Source: Taeniopygia guttata (taxonomy: Eukaryota; Chordata; Aves; Passeriformes; Estrildidae). From it: a stretch of DNA of 64,000 nt. Below are positions 1 to 11,878 of the stretch, one piece after another (the stretch's first letter is position 1; every line of letters begins with the position of its first letter). Location: NCBI RefSeq assembly GCF_048771995.1, contig NC_133031.1:1307001-1371000 (forward strand), in the 5' to 3' direction. The notes under the pieces were generated by a model, which was not told the origin of the DNA, did not search any database, and was given only the letters and a program-made list of their open reading frames with translations. The translations under genes and the position numbers were made by a program.

Positions 1-3000
1 TGCTTTAGGGAGGTATGACTTTGTTGCTTCCTTTTGTAATTTTAATGTGTAAAGGCAGCAGTACAAGATAGCAAAACTCATAAAGAGTTAGCAAAAGGAG
101 TTCAGAATTGTTGGAGGCAACTTCTATGCTGAGAGAGAACATCAGGAAGTATATAGGGGAATGGAAGAGGACATGTGCCTAATGGACCAGTTTGATACTC
201 TGCAGTCACAGCTGTGTACAGCTTGTAAAATAAGTAGTAAATAAGCTCTCCTTTTTTCAAGGTGGGCTAAAAAAAGGAGACCTCAAATTACTGATAAGAT
301 AGATGTAAAAATACATTTCAGGACATGCTGTGCAGCATTTACCTGCCTCAGTGTTGGAGTATACTCTGTGATGGAGCTCACTCAGTGAAATCTGGTTTTG
401 TTCACCCCTGATTATCTGAATGTTTTCACATAGAAATTAGTGAAAACAGGACATTTAATGAATTAAAATTCAGTGGGTTGAATTACTTTCACATGGTTTT
501 GAAGCAATGTGTGCATTAAAAAACTCAGCAAGAAAATTGTCTGGAGAAAAGAAAGCAAAAGGAGGAATGATGAATACTGCACCAATCACTCGTTGACAAA
601 AACAAATCTAGCAGGGCTTGCTAAGAGAGGCAGATGTTAACAGAGTAAAATGTAATCAAGATGAATACAAAGAGGTTCTCACTCTGTAAAAGCCAACAAT
701 GAAAACATAAAACATGGGAATGCTGACTAAGAAACAGTATTAGAGAAGTCGGATCATGGGAGTGCTAAATAGAACATAAGCATGCAGTATGCTGCTGTTA
801 CAAAAATGCAACTATGGGGATACAACTGAAAGGGGACTTCTCTTTCCTTGGACTAAGAAGAAAGAGTTTTCTTACAGAACAATCTCTGGGTGAAGCAGTA
901 TCATCAGAATTGTTAGAGAAAATGTTCTGCTGGGTCACTACTTCAAACCGACACTGATGCGCACCATTAAATATTTCTCTCTTCAGAACTGACTTTTCAA
1001 AAGACTTTGTAGATGAAATTATGATCATTCCCACATGGCATTAGAGAAATTCCCCTTACAGCCTTTCTGTCTTTGCCCTTCTGGCAGAGCACTACTCCTC
1101 TTGTGCAGAGAACAGTTAAAATTGCTGCTTTATTCTGTGTAACCTGTTTATTGTTGCATCTCCCCATTGAGTTTTCAACCTCCACCTAAGGAGCATCCTA
1201 GAACAAGTACTCCTCCAGCAGCTGTTTTTCCAGTACTTCCCTGTGCTTCTTGCTGTGCTCAGCTGACCTTTTGTGTATAGTCTTTGCAGCTGAAAACAAA
1301 TTATGCTACAAGAAATAGAGGAGAACTTTTTTTAAAAACAAAGGTTTTTGTACTCTCCTTAGGTTAATCATCAACTTTTCCATTACCACTAAATTAAAAT
1401 AAAGCCAGTTATGGAGGGCTGTATAAATTTAAATCCAAAGGAGGAAAAAGCTGAATGTTTTTGCTTCTATTACAGTTATTTCTACTTCCAACAACTTTCA
1501 TCTGACTTGTGCTTTATAAATGCTGTCTTGCAGAGATCTTTTAGAGGCTTCTTTGATTAATTTTCTTTTTAGCATTCTGTTGATTTATATCCTCTCTTGC
1601 CATCTGAATGCTACTTTATATGGCTTTTGACAGATGCTTCTGGTTTTAACTTGCTGCAAGCTATAGCTGTTAGTTTCACATTGTACATTTGCTCTAATGT
1701 TGTATCTTCTGGATTGCACTTTCATATTATTCCCTTTTGGTCTAATAATGCAAAGCCATATGCAATTTTAGCTTCAGAGTTATGAACTAGACACATAAAA
1801 TTCTTCACCACCTGAACAACTGCTCTGTTTGAAGCAGTGGCTGTTCTTCCTGTAAAGCTGCCTGATCATAGCATGCATTGCTCTGACTGAGTATCACATA
1901 TTTCACTGAACACTCTAATTAGCAATTCCTAATACAGGTGGCACAGGAGTTCTATGGCAGGCTGGTGATGTAACTGTTCAAAAGAAACAAAGCTGTTATT
2001 TTACTTTTAATTACTTTTAAAATTATGTCTGAATGAAATATATTGAACATTATCTAGGCTGTTTTAGGGTACGATTAGTTTAGTTACCTTGAAAAGAATT
2101 TTGAAGTTCTTAGTTCTGAAGTAATGAAGCATAGGTAAGGTTGTGTCTTCTCTGCAAATCCCTCAGACACATGGTAAGCTTCTGGGGTAACAGTGGGTGT
2201 TAGATAGAACTGATGAGAAAAAAAAGGACAGATAAATCAGAAGTACCTGCCCTTACTGATAACAGCTGTGGTCATGGAAATTAAGAAAAATTTTTCAAAA
2301 TTTTGGAATCAGAGACAAGAGGATGAATAAGTCTCTCAGAGACAACAGATAGTCCTTGAACAGCTGACAAAGATGGCAGCACTTTTGCAGAGTACAGTCC
2401 AGAGTAAATGTCTTGTCAGGAATTGTGCAAGTGTATTTCCTGCTAGGGGGCATCCAGTTCTTCATGTTTGAGCTGAGCAAAGGAAAATGGAAAAGGGACA
2501 TCAATAAGTTTGCCAAAACGGGGGGACAAAAAACTCGTGTAACAATTTGGTTTCTTTTATTCTGTAACAAAGCTGTAAGGAACTTATTTTGCTTCTTTTA
2601 AGAACAAATAATGTTGTATAGTGAGATTTACCGTCTGGAAATTTAGCTGTAAAGAGACTGTGATGGACAAAAGGACTCCTTCTTCATGGCCTTGGCTGTA
2701 TAATTTATGGATAGAACAGCTTCTTCCATTAAACTGTAATTCACATAGTTTTAAATTGAATCACCAAGAAATAATAAGAGATCGGGAAATATATTATTTG
2801 GAAGGAAAAGCCATCACATTTACAGTAGATCAGTTTGCTTAGTCTATAACAACAGGGATATTTTGATTTTTTTATTTAATGATGATTCAACAGGGGTAGG
2901 TCTGTAACCATAGAGTTCACACAAGACAGAGCACTGAAGACACTTAGGCATGAAGAACATGGTGTGTATTGGTGGGGTTTCCAGTGACTTCAGGGGAAGG

Positions 3001-4678
3001 CAAATCCACACTTCTTTAGTGAAATACTGAATAGGAGTCACAGAAATGGGAGCAAAATAGCAAAAAGGTCGTTGTTTATGCTTGGGTTGGGGAGAGATGT
3101 GGTATGTGACTCTGGACAATTCACTCCATGTACTTTATTTGCTTCTCATACATTTTCTACTTAGGCTGTGAAGTGTTTGGACAAGGCTGGCTCCTACTCT
3201 GGGTACCAGAGGGTACTTCACTACTTTACTACTACAGGGTCTTTAAAGTGGGTCTTTGGTCATCCTGAAGGCCACAAGGCACCAACTCAGACTGCACACA
3301 AAGCAGGGTGGCACTGCCCTCCTACATCCAGTCCCATTGCCTCTTGCTCTCTGCAGCTCAAGAGCAGAAGAGCACCATGCTTCCAAGGACGTTTTACAAG
3401 AATTCCTAAATTACCTTGTTTAATGATCTGCAGTTTTCCTTCTCAGTTCATTATTATCTAAACATGGGTTTACTATACTTGCACATTTTGTCTAGAAAAA
3501 GCAGTGTAAGATCATGCTGGCAATTATAAATTATTGCCAGTCTAAATTGCATCTATAGTATGCTTCTACTGGATTGTACTTAAAAATAATTTACTCAATA
3601 ATAATGCAAAAATATATGTATATCTTGCCGTTTGAAGTCTTCAGTTGTTAGTTTATTGAGCTTTAATCCATTTTAGTGCAGAAGGCTGCAAATGTCTTGA
3701 AGAGAAGAAAAATGTACACAATTTTCTTCTGTAATCTTATAAATTGCTATACCATGTTATTTTACAAAAACAATTAGTTGGAAGCTTTCATTTAAACTGA
3801 ATGCTGATGAAGGAGGCATTGGTGCTTTTTTAAGCGCTGCTGTAAAGGCCTAATAACAGTGGTAGTTGGTGTAATGTGATTCTAAAGAATACTCTGTGAT
3901 AATAAATAATCTCATAATAACTAGTCACTCTAAAAAGTAAGAAAAACAAATTTGAAGAGTGCTGGTATGGAGTAGTACTGTATTTGAACATGAGCTAGTA
4001 GGAAAAATGTAAGATTTAGGGTACAAATTAGAGCTATAAAAGTCACAGTTCCAATCATAATGTTTAAATTAAAACATGGCAAGAGGTAATGAGGAATTAT
4101 ATGTGGAACATGACTTTTCAAGTTATCATTGTACTGGCTTGGCCCAGTTCTTAGCAACAAATACACACTTGTAGTAGAAAGGGACCTTAGAAGTGGAATT
4201 TATCTGCTTGCCCTTTGCTGACTGATTATTCTAGCTGAAAATGCATTTTGTAGTGTGCATTTGCATTTTTGGAAGTTTTAAATTTGCAAGTTATTTTTAA
4301 AATTTAAATTTAACTGTGGAGAAGTAGGTTGTATTAAACCAACAAATATAGCTGACAAAAATAAGGGACTCAGGAACAGGAGGGGACAGCCTCTGTGTTT
4401 GTATTTGAGACATTGCTACCCCAGTTCATATTTTAATAAGTAGAGTGAGATCTGAGTGCAGGAAATCTCTTGCTTCTTAAAGAGAATGAGCAAATTAAAA
4501 GTCTTACCCCAGAGCTCATGATTGTCTCATGTTTTCTTAAGATTAAATTGACACCATCTAGCAAGATCGGCACTAGCAAGAGTTTTCCAGCTCTTTGCAC
4601 TATCCTGCTGCATCCAGAGCTCCCTGTGCTTGTTTGAGCCCTCATTCTGAGGTGTTCCTTTTCACTCTCTGCCTTGTG
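1..4678. other. Intergenic, AT-rich, no gene seen
   Basis: No open frame here looks like a known protein and no repeat family was recognised. The only distinct small structure is a perfect 8-bp inverted repeat CTGGCAAT...ATTGCCAG with an 8-base loop at 3517-3540. The stretch 4260-4315 is almost pure A/T. Confidence 0.6.
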
Positions 4679-6027
4679 TGTCATGGTTTGACACTGGCAC
4701 AATGCCAGAGCCCCCATAAAAATGCAACCCCCCAAATGATTGCTGTAAGATACAATCAGGAACAGAGCAGAGCAGGCCCAAGCTTAATAACAAGGGAGAA
4801 ACTTTATTAAACTACTACTATAAAAAGAAACGAAAACACACACTAAAACCAAAATGAAAACCTTCCAAAACATTCCTCCTCCCCCGCCCACAATCCCAAC
4901 AAACCACAGTGAGACACAACTTGGACCCCCAGTCAGGTTCCCACCCTTCAGATAATCAATACTCAGTCCATCGAGGGAGAGAGGAGTCCCTCCTGTGCCA
5001 CAGACCCCCCAAGAAACACAGCTGCCACATCCTGTGCTTCCATGTCACACATGGCACTGCCTGGAGAGAATCTGCCAGTGTGACACTCTTCTTTCCATGC
5101 ACAGTGCTCTCACCACCGTACATGGACAGATTGCTCATAGGGTTTTCTTTTCAAGGATGCTCTGCCAAGGACCAAAGAAAAACAACAGTTCAGTTTCTCA
5201 TTTTTGGGACCACAGTCCCCCCCATTTCCCCCTGGTGCCGAGGGTCTCAAGAACAGAGATCATCTTCTTTCTGAAGACAGAGGGCATCACCACACCCTCT
5301 TCAGCTTTTCTCTGTTCACTCCACTCCTGTGTTGATAGTCACTGACCAGGTCTCTTGGCTCACCATGCATCCCCCTAAAATGCAGTCTCTCTTGGAGGAG
5401 AAAATTGGTTCAGTCTATGGCAAACAAGAAAAAGTCCAGCCAAAAGCCACTCCATCATCTCCTCCCACCTAGAATTTCTTCTTCTGGCATGTCTGGTCCC
5501 AGACTGTCTTTTCTTCTCTCTCAAACTGAGGAGGAGTAATATTTCACAAAGCTTCCATAATCCAAGAAGGGGTTAAAAGTCTCAAATTCCCCGCCTGGCT
5601 GGTGGGGCTCTCTGCCCAGACCTCCAGCTCCCACGCTGGGCACCTCCCACCCCGCTGCTCTTCTCCTTCCCCGAAGTGTACTGCTTTCACTGTCGCTGTC
5701 TCTTTCTCTCTCTCTCCAGAACGCGAACATCCCAGATTTCTCCACCCTTCCATCTGCAGGGAGCCGGCCCAGTTCCAGTCCCTCCACCTTTGGGCCTACC
5801 CCAGCCAGGCCGCATGGCTCCCTTCCCCACCCAGCCTGTGGCTGGGCAGGGCGAGTCTGCACTGCGCTCTGACCGGAGCCAAAGAGAGAAAGTTCCTCTG
5901 GGAGTTCTGCTTTTATCCCCTCTGTGTTCTCAGCCTTCAATTGCTCAGACCAATATCCAACCCCAACCACTGATTGGCCTGACCCTCTTCCTCCCAAGAA
6001 AATTCTTTTCCGTGTCAAACCACAACA
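4679..6027 (-). mobile_element. Solo LTR of a songbird-type endogenous retrovirus, about 1.35 kb
   Basis: The ends are imperfect inverted repeats: TGTCATGGTTTGACAC at 4679 and GTGTCAAACCACAACA ending at 6027. The flanks are TTGTG on the left and CTGTG on the right, a 4-of-5 match that could be an aged 5-bp target-site duplication. Read on the minus strand, a CCAAT box (5977-5973) is followed about 57 bp later by ATAAAA (5916-5911), a normal promoter spacing. An AATAAA poly(A) signal lies at 4808-4803. Nothing resembling gag, pol or env is seen. The open frames inside, including one of 165 codons at 5521-6018, are not recognisable proteins. The gap of about 1.1 kb between TATA and poly(A) signals is long for an LTR, so an internal insertion or a non-autonomous element is possible. 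Confidence 0.75.
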
Positions 6028-6784
6028 CTGTGCAACTGTGCAATGTGTTCTCCATTCTCTGTCATTTGTGCTGTTCTGCTCTGCAATTTACCTTAGAAGC
6101 TCTCTTGTCTGAAGTCCACCCTTTGATCCACAGAAAGTGTAAGGTCTCACCAAATAGCTGCCTGACTCTGCTGAACCTTTTCTCTTCTAGATCATTGTGT
6201 TTTCTCTCACTAAACTCCATTTTTCCCTTTCATCTTTTTGGATTTGTTTTTATTCTCTGTAGTCCATACAAATTGTCCTAAAGGCAGTTTTATCTTCTTG
6301 GTCTGCACAACGCATTTCCTGGCCTCAAGGCTCCCTTCTTTTTTGTTTATTTACAGGTATTGCCTTGTTATCTTTCCTGACAGTTAATTTTCTTCTATGC
6401 CACAAGTTTAATGTGTTTGAAATCAAATTGTGTGTTTTGGTATTCTTGAAAATAGCATGGTCCCAGCCCATCTGGAAAGCTTCTTTCTTAGCTGGCTCCC
6501 CTTGCTCCTTATGTGCTATGTCATTTCTCTGATTCTAGACGCAGTGCAGTCGAGGGGGAACACAACAAATCCCAAAGCCCTTTTTCTTTTATGGCCTCAC
6601 TATGGACTTAGCTGTGACATAATAACATGAACCCTGTGAACGTTACAGTGCAAGTTATAGGCTGTTGATTAGAATTCCCTTCCTGTTAACATGGGAAATG
6701 GGCATTCTGTTGGGTAATTCAGGACATCTTCAAGAGCACAAAGGGAGCTTTCCCTGCAGGGGTCTGTGGCTGCTGGTTGGAGAG
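6028..6784. other. Spacer between two LTRs, nothing recognised
   Basis: The sequence is pyrimidine-rich on the plus strand with short open frames only. It is bounded by the LTR ending at 6027 and the target-site duplication starting at 6785. I see no internal retroviral coding remnants that would make the two LTRs a single provirus; their families and orientations also differ. Confidence 0.5.
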
Positions 6785-6790
6785 GGACCC

Positions 6791-7307
6791 TGTTGGAAAG
6801 CATGGATAAATATAATTGCCTGGCAAAAGATTCACAATAGTACAGCCAGGATGAAAACAATCCCCCCTACTGGCTGGACAATACCCTTACCTACAGAGGG
6901 GTCCAAAAGTCAAATGGACTGTTACATCTCACCCCCCAAAATGTATGGTTCCCACATCTGTAACCCTCCCCTGAAACATCAGGTGTCTGTGACCCCATTG
7001 GCCCAAGTCTTGTTCCAGCCCACCTTGGAGCCCCCTGATAAGGGGTCTCTGAAGAGCCAGACACTCTCTTGGAACTTCCACTCTGTTGGAATCCCCGCTC
7101 TCTTGGAACTTCCACCCTCTCCTAGAGCATCCTCTCTACCCCTTGTCTCTCCCCTCCCCATCCCCTCAGGCCTTGCCACGTGCTGTGTCTGGCAGCTCCA
7201 GCCAAGACCTTTCACCATCCCTAACAAACCTGATATTCTAAGAGCAGCCAACAGAGATCTCTCGTCTCCATCCATCCAAGCCGTCCTGGAGCCCAGCGTT
7301 CCCTACA
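6791..7307 (+). mobile_element. Solo ERV LTR (class II-like), plus-strand copy of an inverted pair
   Basis: The element begins TGTTGGAAAG and ends TTCCCTACA, the canonical TG...CA form. It is flanked by exact 6-bp duplications GGACCC (6785-6790 and 7308-7313), as expected for an ERVK-type integrase. It shares a long stretch with the minus-strand copy at 48135-48507, including ACAATAGTACAGCCAGGATG, CACCCCCCA and GGAGCCCCCTGATAAGGGG. Relative to that copy it carries about 150 extra bases, at roughly 7070-7210. Its poly(A) signal is degraded: CCTAACAAACC where the other copy has CCTGAATAAACC. A 257-codon open frame (6665-7438) runs across it and into both flanks, and is not a gene. Confidence 0.82.
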
Positions 7308-10300
7308 GGACCCCAGCACTCCATGTCCTCTGGCCATCGAGCAGGCACCTCCATCAGCTCCCAGGAGTGGAAAGTCACCTCAGCCCAGCTATGTACAGCA
7401 TAGCTGCCAGCAGCAGCTGTGAGGGGAGGTGGAATTAAAGGCAGCAGGATTTGAAGATGGGTACATTTTCTTTTTTGTCTCTCTTACTGGAGGTCTCACA
7501 GACTAGTCTGGACTATCAACATGACTGTGATTTGTACTCTGAAACAGTAAACTGCTCTCACTTGCCATACAAAAATCCCTCTGAAACTGGTTCCCTGTTT
7601 CTTTGCTTGTTCTAAGTTTGAACAAAATATCTCAAGGCATAAGACTTGCAAAATAAAGACCTCGGTTATCTCGGAGTCATGAACCAAACACCAAATTTAG
7701 GCAGGAATCCATCTTCTTGTGAACAGCAGATGTTTGTTAATACAGCTGTTCTTTTTTAAAAGATGAGGAAAACAAAATGGAGTTATAGGACATATTGACA
7801 GTAAATGAAAGACACATCTTACTGAAGAAGAACATCTTTGCAACACAAATGCACAGAAGTAGCCTTTTGGCTGGTTCTGTGCTTTGGGTACTGTGGGTGA
7901 CTAGCAAAATACTGTAGCTTTGTATGGTAAAGCCTCCTGTAATTACCAATACTATGTAATTTGTATTTTTTAATAAAAGATATTACCATAAATCTCATAA
8001 ACCATTTATTATTTCTTAGATTCAGGAAGAATTGGGATTTTTCTTACCATGAGCTTACAGAGACAACATCACAAAGAGTCTTGTGAAATGCATAAGGGCA
8101 GTGGAATTTAAATAAATTTAAATTTTTTGTTGGGGTTTTTTTGTTGTTTTCATTCACCCAGGAGTTTGCTTATAGAACATATATGTTCCTAGAAGGAGCT
8201 GCTTTCACATAAAGTACAGGGGTGTTGCAGGAGTTACCTGCACAACTTGATGGGATAATGGAGATTGCCAGGATTGAGAAAGCAGCACTGTAATACACTC
8301 CTGTGGAATTGTCTTTTAAACATTCCTTTCCTAGATCCCAAGTGCATTACTGCAGGGGCCCAAAGCCAGACCTGGGAAGGAGTCAGCTATGTTTTATGGG
8401 AATACTGGATTTATTTCAGAGCCTGTAAATGTGATGAAACAGAATCGTTGTTGGGAAATTACTGACTTTTAAATTCTCCTTTCAGTCTCCAATTCATGAT
8501 GCTCACCAGCAGCAAGTTTTGTTTGTTTAGAACTAAACTTGGTGATGCTTGAGCTGTGTGAGAGTGAACTTCAGTGAAGTGGTTGGGAGGAGGAGGAGGA
8601 GGGCGTTGAAGTGATATTTTGCCTGTGCACTGAGATGGTATTTTAGTGGATGGGGACTGGTGTATGTGATACAGCAATCCTTATTTCCTTACTGTCTGGT
8701 GTTGATCTCCATCTGCTCGCCTTGCAGAAGACAGGTGTGTCTTTCACACACACAAAGTGATATAAATTCCCTATCATAGCACTGGGACTGCTGCTCCCCT
8801 GTGTGGCCAGGGGAGCCTTCCTGAGCACTGGGGTCACAGAGACAAGGGCAGGTTCCAAGCAAGACGGGCCAGGTTGGAACGCGATGTGTGCATAGAAAAC
8901 AATGGGACCACTGTCAGAGGGCCAGAAGCTCTGGCACCAGAGGTCAGGCTTTCCCTCCACCAGCTAGCAAGGAGCAAACTAAAGTTTAGCCAAAATAATG
9001 AAAGAAAATCTTCCAGATTCTCAGGAAAAACATCTCACATGGATAGTTTATTGTTTTTTACTTCATCTTCCTGACATAACCAGAGCCTCAGAATGAGAGA
9101 GGTGGAAGAGTTTATCCAGGATTAATCTGTTTTTAAACTAAGGGTTGAATAGCATGCAATAAATACTTTGACATGTTAGTGTGCATTATAAAGAACAATA
9201 AGAATTAAACAAAATAATACCTGCTGGTGCTTAATTGACCAGTATTCACTTTGAGCCATAACTGAGGCTGAAGTTCTTTGGGAAAAAGCGTTGTGATTAT
9301 GTAATGAAAGATGATTATAGCTCAAGCACAAGGGAATGGATTATGTTTGCAGAGATACCAAATGCCAGAACTAAGATTATTTTTGCGCCTGTAGCATCTG
9401 GTCCTGTGAGAAAGTAAATTAGAATAAATATCTCCCTGTTCTTGTACAATGACTTTCTTATATTCTTATATTCTTATGAAATATTTTTAATCTACACTTG
9501 TGGAATTCTTCCTCCCACGTGAGAGGTAATTTTTACATGGAGCATCTGCCAGTCATTTATGCATCCAGACCCATGGAATGCGCATGAAAATAATGTCTCA
9601 GGGAATTTGTCTTCTAGGATTGCAATGAGAGATCTTCAACACATCCCTCAAGACACCATCTTCTCAATAGCCCAGTCATCTAAAAATGGATGTCTTGCTC
9701 AGACAACAGCAAAAATCCCCTAAGTCTTTTAGTGGCTAGGCAGAGTTAGATTATACTCACAGTCAGACCTTCTCTTGGGCCACAGGGATGTGCAGGTTGG
9801 CTCATGTTTGTCTCATGTGGCACAGGGTGAGGCACTATTATTCACAGCTGATTCTCTTGCTCTCAGACCAATATTCTGTTGAAGTGAGACTTCTTTGGTG
9901 TCAGCAAGAACTCGGAGTACTCACCTCTCTTTGTTCTTGAACTTATTTTCTCACTGTAGGACAATATGCAGACCCTTCTTTTCCCAGCTCTACAGGATGA
10001 TTAGCTGCACTGTACACAAAGGATTCACAACCAGGCATTATTTTCTATTCTATTTTAATGTGACTGTGTCCTTAGAGTACACAATTTAAGTTTTAATTGC
10101 TAATTAAGAGTAGTCATTGCAGTTAGATAATTCTGTGAAGAAACAGGAAAACAAATTACCTGCAACTAATCTTTGTTCCATTTTAGCACCCTGAAAATGA
10201 AGAATTGCCAGGAGAGTGGGAGGGAGGAGGAGGAAGGAGAAACACTGGTTAAACACACATCATTCTTTCCCCAAGATGTCTATAACAGCTTATTCAAATT

Positions 10301-11861
10301 TATTTTCTAGATTTTCAGGGTATTAGTTCAGGGCATTAGAAGTTTCTTCACTCACAGACAATAGGTTGTTGGATGTGGAAAATTGTAATAGAAAGAGATG
10401 GAAGCTATGGTCTGCAATTACATAGTAGAAAGACAGTCCTTTTCTCCTATGAATAATATCATGGTGAAAGTTATTTTGTAGCACTGATGTGACACTGCTG
10501 TCTTAGAAAACAGGTTTTAGTAGGTTTTATTTTTAGTACTTTCTTAGAAAAGCCAACTGTGTGGTTCTCCCTCTAAAATGTTAGAGATGTTTTAAAAATT
10601 CCTTTTGATAAACAAGGTATGAGAACTACTAACCTGAAGAAAACTGGTATTCTGTGTTCTAATGAGCTTCAGACAATACTTCCATAAGACTTGATGGAGA
10701 TTGTCTTTTTACGATGTTTGCAAAGAAAGGCATATACAAAATGAACTGGACACCTTTAAGATTTCTAGAGGAAATGACAGTTGATCTAAAGAGTTGGACT
10801 TTGGTCAAGAAAGAAGTCCAGAAGATGTCACTGATACCATGCTTGGATCTGTTAGGAAATAGTCATCTGGGTTTTCTGTTAGACATATTTTTGCTGACTC
10901 AGAACCAGCCTAGAAGAACAATTGCCTTTCTAAAACACTGAGAGCTGAGGGCAGAGGCAGTGGGGCCATGCAAGTCATCAGAGCTTTAGCCAGGCTGGCA
11001 GTGAGATGTGCTGCTAAAAGCACAGTGCAGAATCTGTCCTAGGAGTGGAATACTTTATGCCAGCTGGGATTCTCTGAGGTTTTGGTACCCAGGGTTTGAC
11101 AGAACCTGGGGGTGTGGTGGGTTTTGCAAGCCATGAGTAAGGTAAAGTACAAGGAAGGTGTCCCGGTACATTCCCACTTTGTGGTGTGGAGCAGGACCTT
11201 GCCTCCAGTCACACATGGGACACAATCCTTGGGCTCGGTCAGTTGGCACTACTGCTCCCAGCTGAGTGCTTTATTGAGATACTTCTCTCTGGTCATTGTG
11301 CTCACAGAGTTTGGTGCTGCTCGGCCTGAAGACCTGCCTGCTGTGTAACTCTGCTATTACAGTGCCATGATTCCATTGTCTTCAGTGGAGCTACGTGATT
11401 TAAAATGAATAGTATTAGACATCTGAATAGACATCTGAATTAACTCCTGTTTTCCCCTTCAGAATGATACAGGAGACAGGCACTTCATCTGGTCACGTAT
11501 TAATATTTTAAATCCTTAGAGTAAAAGACTTCCTGGAGGATTGGAATGATGATATGTGTTTCTAGTCTGCTCTGCCAAACAACAGAAGTTTGAAAAATGG
11601 AAGAAATTTATAATATCATTATTTCTTTCAAGACAACTTGGTGGTGTACTTTGAAATTATTTCTTAAGTTTTAATGTCAGTAATATTTGATCGGTTTAGG
11701 TTATTATTAATAATTGACCTTAAGTACCTTTAGTGAGATACTCAATTTCTAATCTGAATTTATAAAGTCTTTAATTATACTGTGCTGGAAAGCAGTGATG
11801 GAAAGAAAAAAGCATATGCTTCTGATCTTCTAATAAACCTTTTTTTTTCCCGCAGAGAAAA

Positions 11862-11878
11862 TTTTTTTTTTTTTTTTT
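11862..11878. repeat. T17 homopolymer
   Basis: A run of 17 T residues follows a shorter T9 run by about 20 bases. It may be an old retroposon tail in antisense, but no body is recognised beside it. Confidence 0.8.

Noticed and set aside
3517..3540. 8-bp inverted repeat as a possible microRNA hairpin
   Set aside because: The stem is far too short for a microRNA precursor.
5521..6018. 165-codon minus-strand frame
   Set aside because: Lies inside the LTR promoter region and is Gly/Glu/Arg-rich by base composition; not a retroviral protein.
4679..7307. The two neighbouring LTRs as the ends of one provirus
   Set aside because: They differ in sequence and orientation and have separate flanking duplications.
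6665..7438. 257-codon open frame on the plus strand, the longest in the window
   Set aside because: It spans a solo LTR and its flanks, is rich in Pro/Ser, and its middle is mirrored by the other LTR copy; no known domain.
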